Shown in pieces: positions 1 to 5,340 of a stretch of DNA of 5,340 nucleotides. The stretch spans positions 1 to 5,340 of the forward strand of contig CALCSS010000237.1 in assembly GCA_937893835.1 (NCBI GenBank), read 5' to 3'. The first letter of the stretch is position 1. Every line of letters begins with the position of its first letter. Below the pieces are notes generated by a model that was not told the DNA's origin, ran no database searches, and was given only the letters and a program-made list of their open reading frames with translations. This DNA comes from an uncultured Fidelibacterota bacterium (GTDB lineage: Bacteria; Fidelibacterota; Marinisomatia; Marinisomatales; UBA1611). A program made the translations under genes and the position numbers.

Positions 1-2
1 CT

Positions 3-1109
3 GGAGGTCAGGTTTCTGTCGGGCCATTTGAGTTGGAGGTCAGTTGGAATGTGGAAGATGGATCGAGCATTCCGTTATTGGTAACAGCAATGGGTGAAAC
101 GGAGGAATGGGAATATGACACTGAAGTCTCAGTAGAGGCCCCTTCTTATTTGCTGGTATCATCGAACCTAATTGACAATGGCAATGGCACGCTTGATCCT
201 GGTGAGTCGATCACTATGCAGGTCACCCTATTAAATGTGGGCAACTCTCCTGTTGGCTATCCTACTTTTGATGCTACGACCAGTGATGCGTATTTGACCA
301 TAGGTAACGTAGTTAGTGACAATGATTACTGGTGGGATATCGGTGATGAGATCAATGTATCCATTGAGATAACTGCTGCCAATGACGCACCGATCGGATC
401 TTCTTCACTCCTAGCACTGACCATTGGCTCCCTCAATACACCCTATGAGAATGTCTTCCCTGTCCCCATTACTCTTGGAATCATGCTTGAGGATTTTGAG
501 ACAGCTAATTTTACATCCTTTGATTGGAACCATGAAGGCAATGCGGACTGGACAATTGACATGGATGCATATTCAGGAAATTATTCTGCACGTTCTGGTG
601 ATATAGATGATGGTCAAACATCTGAACTTTCCATGATGATCAATGTATTGTATGAGGGAGATATTCAATTTTGGTCTAAATCTTCTTCTGAGCAGGGGAC
701 CACAGGGACCATATATGATTATCTTGAATTTTATATTAATGACCAGTCTCAGGAACTTGTCATAGGTGGAGACACTGACTGGAATGAATATAGTGTGGAT
801 CTACCTGTTGGTGAGCATATGCTTCGATGGGTATATGAGAAAGATGATGGACAGAGCTCTGGAGAGGATTGCGCATGGATAGATAGAATTCAATTTCCAC
901 CTGGAGCGGTCACACCACTTAATATTGATTTTGGAGATTTAAACTTTGATAACATCGTGAACATTTTGGACGTCATAGTAACGGTCAATTATGTTGTTGG
1001 TCATATTGAACTGGATGATCAACAGATCGAGAATGCGGATATGAATCTGGATGGCACCATTGACGTCCTTGACATACTTATGATCGTTGACCAGGCGCTT
1101 TCAGAATAG
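3..1109 (+). CDS. C-terminal part of a secreted multidomain protein ending in a type I dockerin (5' truncated)
   Basis: The reading frame is open to the left edge, with in-frame codons from position 3, so the TTG at 33 is internal and the true start lies outside the window. Three modules can be seen. At about 150-480 is an Ig-like beta module with the motif DNGNGTLDPGES (174-209), common in large exported FCB-group proteins, including gingipain-type (C25) peptidases. At about 489-905 is a jelly-roll module starting EDFETANF and ending CAWIDRIQF, resembling MAM-like or cleaved-adhesin domains that bind glycans or proteins. At 936-1106 is a dockerin with two calcium loops, DLNFDN..N..D (936-971) and DMNLDGTIDVLD (1038-1073). 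No catalytic domain lies in the visible part, so its activity is unknown; an extracellular peptidase or glycan-active enzyme is possible. A strong terminator follows, so it ends its own transcription unit. The domain calls come from motif recognition; the dockerin is the surest. Confidence 0.85.
   Translation, partial: GGQVSVGPFELEVSWNVEDGSSIPLLVTAMGETEEWEYDTEVSVEAPSYLLVSSNLIDNGNGTLDPGESITMQVTLLNVGNSPVGYPTFDATTSDAYLTIGNVVSDNDYWWDIGDEINVSIEITAANDAPIGSSSLLALTIGSLNTPYENVFPVPITLGIMLEDFETANFTSFDWNHEGNADWTIDMDAYSGNYSARSGDIDDGQTSELSMMINVLYEGDIQFWSKSSSEQGTTGTIYDYLEFYINDQSQELVIGGDTDWNEYSVDLPVGEHMLRWVYEKDDGQSSGEDCAWIDRIQFPPGAVTPLNIDFGDLNFDNIVNILDVIVTVNYVVGHIELDDQQIENADMNLDGTIDVLDILMIVDQALSE
936..1100 (+). 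repeat. Duplicated calcium-binding motif of the dockerin domain (protein-level tandem repeat)
   Basis: Two copies of the dockerin F-hand type motif lie about 34 codons apart. Copy 1 reads DLNFDNIVNILD and is followed by a helix VIVTVNYVVG. Copy 2 reads DMNLDGTIDVLD and is followed by ILMIVDQALS. Each has acidic or Asn ligands at loop positions 1, 3, 5, 9 and 12. Copy 1 has Asn where the usual Gly follows the third ligand. The similarity is at protein level; the DNA copies have diverged. Confidence 0.8.
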
Positions 1110-1127
1110 AACGATCGTTCATATGAT
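1100..1127 (+). promoter_or_regulatory. Candidate sigma70-type promoter for the yceI operon
   Basis: TATGAT (1122-1127) matches the -10 consensus at five of six positions. TTCAGA (1100-1105) lies 16 bases upstream and matches the -35 consensus at four of six. Transcription would begin near 1134, inside the 5' arm of the terminator hairpin. The 22 bases between the terminator and the yceI ATG are too few for a full promoter, so a promoter at or before the terminator is expected. The promoter consensus of this organism is unknown, and FCB-group bacteria often depart from the sigma70 consensus. Confidence 0.3.
1109..1120. promoter_or_regulatory. 12-bp perfect palindrome, possible operator
   Basis: GAACGATCGTTC is a perfect 12-bp palindrome starting on the last base of the dockerin-gene stop codon. 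Its 10-bp core AACGATCGTT occurs again at 4666-4675. It lies 64 bases upstream of the yceI start and inside the spacer of the candidate promoter at 1100-1127, where a repressor could act. Both copies contain GATC, which is over-represented throughout the window, so chance is a real alternative. Confidence 0.25.
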
Positions 1128-1129
1128 TT

Positions 1130-1161
1130 AAAAATAGCTCCATTATTGGGGCTATTTTTTT
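1130..1161 (+). terminator. Strong rho-independent terminator of the dockerin-protein gene
   Basis: The arms AAAATAGCTCC (1131-1141) and GGGGCTATTTT (1148-1158) pair over 11 bp with a single T-G wobble, plus an outer A1130-T1159 pair. They enclose the 6-base loop ATTATT and run into a stretch of seven T (1155-1161). The hairpin starts 20 bases after the stop codon at 1109. The A-rich 5' arm makes it partly terminator-like on the - strand too, but no - strand gene converges here. Confidence 0.92.
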
Positions 1162-1183
1162 ATGGATCACTTAGATTCTAGCT

Positions 1184-1756
1184 ATGAAAAAATATCTTAT
1201 TTTCTTGATTCTTACATCATTACTGTTCTGTAGCGAAGGAAGAACATTGACGATAGACCTAGAAAATTCTCGTTTGCGTTGGGTAGCAGAGAAACTAACG
1301 GGTTCACATTGGGGATATGTCAACCTGAAGAAAGGTGTGGTAGTGTTAAAGAATGATCGACCGGTGTCTGGTGAGTTCATTGTGGATATGAGGACGATCA
1401 AGGTCATGGACATAAAGGATAGCCCTTGGGGAGAAAAATTAGAAGGCCATCTCCATTCAGAAGATTTTTTTGATACGGAAAACCATCCTGAATCTTATTT
1501 CCATCTAGGCAATGCCCTATTAAAAAATAATGAAATGATCATTAATGGAGATCTGACCATCAAAGGCAAGACGCACCCAATAGAGTTTGCTTGTAATATC
1601 AACCATGATGATGTTTCGGCATCTGCCACTGGAGAGATGAAGGTTGATAGGACGCTCTATGACATAACATATAGATCAGTCCAGTATTATCCTGACATAG
1701 GTGACCGGATGATAAATGACATATTCACGATTGATTTTGAAATTGATGCAAAATAG
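1184..1756 (+). CDS. YceI-family exported protein (lipocalin-like, polyisoprenoid/lipid-binding type)
   Basis: The product has 190 residues, the normal length for YceI proteins, which form a lipocalin-like beta barrel; a characterised homologue binds a polyisoprenoid in its cavity. Residues 1-19 form a Sec signal peptide (MKK, then a hydrophobic stretch). Cys16 lacks a proper lipobox because Phe precedes it, so a soluble periplasmic protein is more likely than a lipoprotein. Family hallmarks are LRW (31-33), GSHWG (40-44), LEGHLHSEDFFD..NHPES.F (87-106), DLTIKGKTHPIEF (123-135), DRTLYDITY (155-163) and the closing strand GDRMINDIFTIDFEI (173-187). The start is set by the signal peptide; no Shine-Dalgarno sequence precedes it. 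It begins 22 bases after the terminator and is followed after 39 bases by the DUF5916 gene, so it is probably the first gene of the downstream group. The ligand and exact role are unknown. I leave the symbol empty because orthology to E. coli yceI is not shown. Confidence 0.94.
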   Translation: MKKYLIFLILTSLLFCSEGRTLTIDLENSRLRWVAEKLTGSHWGYVNLKKGVVVLKNDRPVSGEFIVDMRTIKVMDIKDSPWGEKLEGHLHSEDFFDTENHPESYFHLGNALLKNNEMIINGDLTIKGKTHPIEFACNINHDDVSASATGEMKVDRTLYDITYRSVQYYPDIGDRMINDIFTIDFEIDAK

Positions 1757-1763
1757 GAATGCG

Positions 1764-1781
1764 ATTGTCTGCCATGACAAT
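1764..1781 (+). other. Small hairpin in the yceI-DUF5916 intergenic gap
   Basis: ATTGTC (1764-1769) and GACAAT (1776-1781) form a perfect 6-bp inverted repeat around the 6-base loop TGCCAT, with a possible outer G-T pair. No T-run follows, so it is not a terminator. It ends 14 bases before the next ATG and could affect mRNA processing or translation of the DUF5916 gene, or be chance. Confidence 0.3.
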
Positions 1782-1795
1782 TCAATAGAGATCAT

Positions 1796-3979
1796 ATGCT
1801 AAAAAAGACTTCGATCATGATCGTCATCGCCTTCTTTTCAACTCTAAGGTCAGAAAAGACGATCGATCTCAAGACCGTATCTAACTCCATCATCATTGAC
1901 GGAGTAATAGATGGGTCTGAATGGGCAGGTGCAAAGACCATAGGTGACTTTGTTGAGATAATGCCTGGTGAAAATCTTCCAGCAGCAGCACAAACAAAGG
2001 TGCATGTAACCTATGACAGCAAGTATTTATATATTGCCTTCAATGCATTTGATGATCAAGGATCGATAAGGGCAAACCAGTCAAAGCGAGATGACATATC
2101 AGACGATGATCACATTGGTGTGCTTATCGACCCCAGGAATGATGGTGTTGCTGCGTATTTTTTTTCCTGTAATCCCTATGGCAATCAGTCCGATGGACAA
2201 AAATTTGGTGAGAGCGAGCGTAATGATTGGGATGCGATATGGAATTCTTCCGGCCGGATCAAGGATGACGGCTATGAGGTTGAGATGGCGATCCCATTTT
2301 CTACCTTTAGAACAGCAAATGTAGGTGAATTTCATTGGAGGATAAATTTCTTTAGGGTCGTACCTAGGCAGGACAGTAAACGAATTGATTCATGGGTCCC
2401 CATTGATAGAAATAATAGATGTGATATTTGCCAGATAGGTCATCTCAAGGGGATAAAGGGCATTGATGTCAAGCCACCCATTGAGGTATTACCAAGTCTG
2501 GTAGGGTCATATGAGGATTCATTTTCAAATAATATTGGTCTTGGTATCTCCTTGCCCATAGGCAAGACCGCAACCGCAGAGGTGACCTTTAATCCTGACT
2601 TTAGTCAAGTTGAATCAAATGAGACAGAGATAGACATCAATAGCCAGACCGCTATATCCTATCCTGAGACAAGGCCCTTCTTTAATGAAGGTGTCGATCT
2701 CTTTAATACGGGGTCCTTTGGATGGAAGCCCAAGGTACGTGCTGTGTATACTCGCTCGATCAATCAGCCACTTATGGCCGCGAAGGTGCTGGGCCAATAT
2801 GGGAATACCCAGTATGGTTACTTGGGATCTTTGGACCAGAACAGTACTTTCATTGTTCCGTTCAGTGATTTTGGTGGAACCACTGAAAATCTAGGTAAGA
2901 GCAATACACATATATTTCGAGCGAAGCATTCGATCAATGAGGGGTCATACATAGGAGGCGTGTTGTCTGACAGAAGATATAAAGATGGATCTGGAACCAT
3001 GGGAGGGGTGGATGGTGTCTATCGTTTTAGTAATAGCCTGCAAATGGACTGGCAGCTCTTTTTATCAAATACCTCTGAGCCAGTTGACACTGCAATTTCC
3101 TCATCCATCAATGGGCATCTATTTGGAAAAGACTCCCTCACATCTGATTTTGATGGGGAGTCATACGCAGGCCATAGTTTTTATTTTAGCCTTGAGAATC
3201 GAAAACGAAATGATGGAATGACTCTGATGTATGTTGAGCGTTCACCAACTTTTAGAACAGATAATGGCTACATAGACCTCAATGATAAAAGGCACCTGAC
3301 ATTCACAAGAGGCAAGATCCTTTATCCTGATAAGGGATCATTCGAGGTGATGTATTTCTGGTTTGCAACTGGGCGCATATTTTTTTACGATTGGGCCAAA
3401 TTCCAAGATTGGCTATTCTTGAGCCATAATGGTCAAATGAAAGGACAGTTTGGGTATGATATAACGCTGCTTGCAGAGTGGGAATACTATAAAGGTGAAT
3501 TTTTTCCAAATAATTACAGGCTTATGTTTGAGTTTGAAAAGTCTTTTTCAAAAAAAATATCCATAGAGTTTGAGCCTCAGTTTGGCACGGAGATCATTAG
3601 AGAAGATGATCCCTATCAGGCAAGAAACATCAGTTTTGGATTTGAATTGAACCTTAGACCGAGCAATGAATTCAAATTCAATTTCAAGTTAGATCAGTCA
3701 AGGTCAACCAATTTTGATACTGGTAAAGAGGTTTATTCTGATCTTATTGCCCGAACAAGACTTGAATATCAGGCAACAGCAGCATTAAATATGAGACTGG
3801 TCGCTCAATACCATGACTATTATGACTCCTTTGACATACAGCCCCTGATCAGTTATCAACCAGGTCCATTTACGATATTTTATATTGGTACCAGCAGATC
3901 CTATGATAGAGAAGGATCCAAGTGGCAAGAGGCATATGGCCAAGTCTATCTCAAGGTTCAGAAATTATTCTCTTTATAG
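1796..3979 (+). CDS. CBM9-like / DUF5916 protein, probable outer-membrane beta-barrel
   Basis: The 727-residue product has a signal peptide (1-19, hydrophobic core IMIVIAFFSTL). A CBM9-like beta-sandwich spans about 24-220, with the entry motif IIIDGVIDGSEW (32-43), then YLYIAFNAFDD, DDDHIGVLIDPRNDG and AYFFSCNPYGNQSDG, all characteristic of the N-terminal module of this family. The rest, from about 225, is the DUF5916 region, with the signature PDFSQVES (267-274) and RPFFNEG (293-299). After that come alternating polar/hydrophobic strands rich in Tyr, Phe and Trp up to a C-terminal strand ending KLFSL, as expected of an outer-membrane barrel. DUF5916 proteins are frequent in FCB-group bacteria; their substrate is not established, and some are annotated as sugar-binding or hydrolase-like only because of the CBM9 module. 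C209 and C212 form a CxxC at the module junction. A weak AGAG (1787-1790) lies 5 bases before ATG. The start is fixed by the signal peptide. Confidence 0.92.
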   Translation: MLKKTSIMIVIAFFSTLRSEKTIDLKTVSNSIIIDGVIDGSEWAGAKTIGDFVEIMPGENLPAAAQTKVHVTYDSKYLYIAFNAFDDQGSIRANQSKRDDISDDDHIGVLIDPRNDGVAAYFFSCNPYGNQSDGQKFGESERNDWDAIWNSSGRIKDDGYEVEMAIPFSTFRTANVGEFHWRINFFRVVPRQDSKRIDSWVPIDRNNRCDICQIGHLKGIKGIDVKPPIEVLPSLVGSYEDSFSNNIGLGISLPIGKTATAEVTFNPDFSQVESNETEIDINSQTAISYPETRPFFNEGVDLFNTGSFGWKPKVRAVYTRSINQPLMAAKVLGQYGNTQYGYLGSLDQNSTFIVPFSDFGGTTENLGKSNTHIFRAKHSINEGSYIGGVLSDRRYKDGSGTMGGVDGVYRFSNSLQMDWQLFLSNTSEPVDTAISSSINGHLFGKDSLTSDFDGESYAGHSFYFSLENRKRNDGMTLMYVERSPTFRTDNGYIDLNDKRHLTFTRGKILYPDKGSFEVMYFWFATGRIFFYDWAKFQDWLFLSHNGQMKGQFGYDITLLAEWEYYKGEFFPNNYRLMFEFEKSFSKKISIEFEPQFGTEIIREDDPYQARNISFGFELNLRPSNEFKFNFKLDQSRSTNFDTGKEVYSDLIARTRLEYQATAALNMRLVAQYHDYYDSFDIQPLISYQPGPFTIFYIGTSRSYDREGSKWQEAYGQVYLKVQKLFSL

Positions 3980-3994
3980 ATCATATTCAGATAA

Positions 3995-4705
3995 ATGATA
4001 AATGACATAATAAACATAGTCATCTCATTACCTAGTCAACATGTGATCTACGGAATGATAAGTACGGTGCTCTGCATTGCAGTGGCATGGGTCTATGGTT
4101 ATTGCACAGATAGGGTCAAGCTGATCATCATACAGACAATCGGTTATTTGGTTATCTTTAATGAGGTCGTTTTTCAGATCTATATGGTGTATTATGATAT
4201 CTGGTCTCTTGCCACATCCTTGCCAATGGAGATGTGCTATATATCTGCCTTGTTGATTCCGGTCTATGCCCGTTATCAAGAAAATAGAGAATTGAAGAAT
4301 TGGTTCTTTTTTGCAGGGTTTGGTGGGTCATTATTTGCATTCGTTAACACCAATCTGTCTGAGATGGAGCATATCTATGTGTCCATACACTATTTCTTTG
4401 CGCATGGGCTTGTTATTTTTGTGATGATAAGTATTGTGTTGGATGGTTATCTCCCACAATGGAAAGATTATTTTAATGCAATTAAATGGACATCAATGCT
4501 TGTTGTAGCAATAATCATTGTCAATTTTTTACTCGGAAGTAATTACATGTTTACTTTTGAGAAGCCTGAGGGCGTAAATTTCACCCTCTTGATGCCTGAA
4601 TGGCCGTATTACTTCTTGATAATGCTATTGATAGGCATTGTGTTTTATACCATAATGATGGTAGTAACGATCGTTGTAAAAAACAAAAATAAATTATATT
4701 CATAG
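3995..4705 (+). CDS. YwaF/TIGR02206-family integral membrane protein
   Basis: The 236-residue protein has about seven hydrophobic helices, near residues 15-36, 42-66, 72-93, 102-118, 127-149, 164-186 and 203-228, with a Lys-rich C-terminal tail. Family features include the short motif LPMEMCYISALLIP in helix 3 (76-89), a helix-5 motif IHYFFAHG (131-138), and NFLLGSNYMF (177-186) followed by a loop leading to PEWPYYF (201-207). These fit the uncharacterised YwaF family, whose length is similar. Its function is unknown; the conserved polar residues inside helices (His132, His137, Asn177, Asn183) suggest a binding or transport role, which is inference. The gene begins 15 bases after the DUF5916 stop with no Shine-Dalgarno sequence, so translational linkage or shared transcription is likely. 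Met21 is a possible later start, but the usual family length favours 3995. Confidence 0.87.
   Translation: MINDIINIVISLPSQHVIYGMISTVLCIAVAWVYGYCTDRVKLIIIQTIGYLVIFNEVVFQIYMVYYDIWSLATSLPMEMCYISALLIPVYARYQENRELKNWFFFAGFGGSLFAFVNTNLSEMEHIYVSIHYFFAHGLVIFVMISIVLDGYLPQWKDYFNAIKWTSMLVVAIIIVNFLLGSNYMFTFEKPEGVNFTLLMPEWPYYFLIMLLIGIVFYTIMMVVTIVVKNKNKLYS
4666..4675. promoter_or_regulatory. Second copy of the AACGATCGTT palindrome
   Basis: This perfect 10-bp palindrome is identical to the core of the one at 1109-1120. It sits within the last codons of the YwaF-family gene, 87 bases before the DUF2878 ATG. Both copies therefore lie near a gene end and within 100 bases upstream of the next start. That could mark a shared operator, but this copy also encodes protein and may be coincidental. 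Confidence 0.2.
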
Positions 4706-4762
4706 CGCTCAATTTTTGTTAAGCATCATTCGTATCCACACTATATAGAATAATATATTCAA

Positions 4763-5284
4763 ATGAAAAAAATATTTAACATTCTAGGATTTAAATTCAG
4801 TTGGTGGGCCTGTGTATTGGGTGCAACAAGTGGCCTAGAGTATATTGGCCCCCTTTCAATGTTGCTATTTCTTATACTTCATTTTTATATTAATTCTTCA
4901 AATAATGCAGAGATAAAGCTTGTGATTATCTTTGCCTTCGTGGGGACTTTGGTTGACACATTGATGGCCTCCTCAGGCATGCTCTCATACAATGGCCTCT
5001 ATGGTCAGGATATTATCATTGCCCCATTATGGATCACAGCTATGTGGTGTGGATTTGCTGCAATGGTAAATCATTCAATGGCATGGCTCAAGGGACGATG
5101 GATTCTAGCATTTTTATTGGGAGGGATATTTGGTCCTTTGGCATATAGCGCAGGAGAGAAGATCGGCGCGATCTATTTTAATGAGGATTTACTGGATATA
5201 ACCATCATGCTTGTTATTGTTTGGGGCTTGAGCATCCCACTGATCTATTGGGTCAACGATAGGCTAGGACTAGGCAATAAATGA
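4763..5284 (+). CDS. DUF2878 inner-membrane protein
   Basis: The 173-residue product has about five to six hydrophobic segments and matches the DUF2878 family in length and motifs: WWACVLGA (14-21), GTLVDTLM (61-68), APLWITAMWCGFA (87-99), NHSM (103-106) and GPLAYSAGEKIGA (124-136). Its biochemical role is unknown. From family knowledge, DUF2878 genes in gammaproteobacteria often sit with cyclopropane-fatty-acid-synthase-like, DUF1365, FAD-dependent oxidoreductase, chalcone-isomerase-like and DUF3833 genes, in clusters linked to membrane lipid modification and photo-oxidative stress. None of these partners is complete in this window. The start lies in an AT-rich gap of 57 bases after the YwaF gene with no Shine-Dalgarno sequence; the MKK start directly before the first helix fits the family. 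The stop overlaps the next start (ATGA), indicating translational coupling to the downstream gene. Confidence 0.9.
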   Translation: MKKIFNILGFKFSWWACVLGATSGLEYIGPLSMLLFLILHFYINSSNNAEIKLVIIFAFVGTLVDTLMASSGMLSYNGLYGQDIIIAPLWITAMWCGFAAMVNHSMAWLKGRWILAFLLGGIFGPLAYSAGEKIGAIYFNEDLLDITIMLVIVWGLSIPLIYWVNDRLGLGNK

Positions 5285-5340
5285 TCAATGTCATCCTATC
5301 ATGCATATTCCTCTTTCTGGTAGATAATGTTTTATCTGCT
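5281..5340 (+). CDS. Start of a further exported-protein gene (3' truncated)
   Basis: An ATG at 5281 overlaps the DUF2878 stop codon by four bases and opens a frame with no stop to the window edge. The 20 visible residues begin MIN, continue with the hydrophobic core VILSCIFLFLV and end VLSA, which looks like a Sec signal peptide with a possible cleavage site after the last Ala. An AGG at 5272-5274, 6 bases upstream, could serve as a ribosome binding site. Nothing of the mature protein is visible. By analogy with DUF2878 clusters elsewhere, a secreted chalcone-isomerase-like protein is a candidate. That identity is inference from neighbourhood only; the presence of a gene here is more secure. 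Confidence 0.65.
   Translation, partial: MINVILSCIFLFLVDNVLSA

Noticed and set aside
33..35. TTG codon as a real start of the first gene
   Set aside because: The frame continues upstream to the window edge without a stop, and no signal peptide follows the TTG, so this is an internal Leu codon of a truncated gene.
2..43. Direct repeat TGGAGGTCAG at 2-11 and 34-43
   Set aside because: The copies are 32 bases apart, fall in different codon phases and occur inside a coding region. They are too short to suggest an element.
424..606. Open frame of 60 codons on the + strand in another frame of the dockerin-protein gene
   Set aside because: It is fully inside the strongly supported jelly-roll coding frame and has no recognisable domain. 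The + strand frames at 2091-2324, 2685-2894 and 2985-3221 inside the DUF5916 gene were dismissed likewise.
1171..1413. Open frame of 80 codons on the - strand over the start of the yceI gene
   Set aside because: It lies opposite a clear YceI coding region and has no family motifs. It is a shadow frame, as are the shorter - strand frames at 2099-2335, 2615-2797, 2818-3000, 3303-3509 and 4028-4340.
4706..4762. Possible promoter in the AT-rich gap before the DUF2878 gene (TTGTTA at 4716-4721, TATATA at 4742-4747)
   Set aside because: The 20-base spacing is outside the usual range, and no Bacteroidota-type TAnnTTTG box is present at the right distance. AT-richness alone gives such matches, and no terminator-like hairpin was seen in this gap.
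1..5340. CRISPR array, tRNA or rRNA gene, insertion sequence or riboswitch
   Set aside because: No regularly spaced repeats, tRNA-like arms, transposase motifs or terminal inverted repeats were seen, and the intergenic gaps (74 bases at most) are too short for a typical riboswitch.

Overview
The window is gene-dense, roughly 40% GC by eye, and every gene is on the + strand. It holds the 3' end of one gene, four complete genes and the first 20 codons of a sixth, with no RNA genes, mobile elements or CRISPR arrays. The gene content suggests a Gram-negative bacterium of the Fibrobacterota-Chlorobiota-Bacteroidota (FCB) group. Candidatus Neomarinimicrobiota (Marinimicrobia/SAR406) is my best guess. 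The reasons are a large secreted protein ending in a dockerin, a DUF5916 outer-membrane-type protein, and start codons mostly lacking Shine-Dalgarno sequences. This placement is inference, not proof.

Layout: (1) Positions 3-1109 are the C-terminal part of an exported multidomain protein: an Ig-like module with a DNGNGTLDPGES motif, a jelly-roll module, and a type I dockerin with two calcium-binding repeats. A strong intrinsic terminator (1130-1161) follows it. (2) 1184-1756 encodes a YceI-family exported protein. (3) 1796-3979 encodes a 727-residue CBM9-like/DUF5916 protein, probably an outer-membrane barrel. (4) 3995-4705 encodes a seven-helix membrane protein of the YwaF/TIGR02206 family. 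(5) 4763-5284 encodes a DUF2878 inner-membrane protein. (6) From 5281 a further gene begins, overlapping the DUF2878 stop by four bases. It opens with what looks like a signal peptide and runs off the window.

Genes 2 to 6 are closely spaced (gaps of 39, 15 and 57 bases, then a 4-base overlap) with no recognisable terminator between them, so they could form one transcript dealing with the cell envelope: one periplasmic lipid-binding-type protein, one outer-membrane-type protein, two inner-membrane proteins and another exported protein. None has a well-established reaction. The best functional lead is DUF2878. In other bacteria, from memory, its genes recur beside cyclopropane-fatty-acid-synthase-like, DUF1365, amine-oxidase-like, chalcone-isomerase-like and DUF3833 genes, a cluster tied to membrane fatty-acid modification and photo-oxidative stress. 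The truncated sixth gene is the place to test this.

I did not find a clear, previously undescribed system. The less ordinary signals are a 10-bp palindrome (AACGATCGTT) present twice in the window upstream of gene starts, a candidate promoter that would start inside the terminator, and a marked excess of GATC sites.
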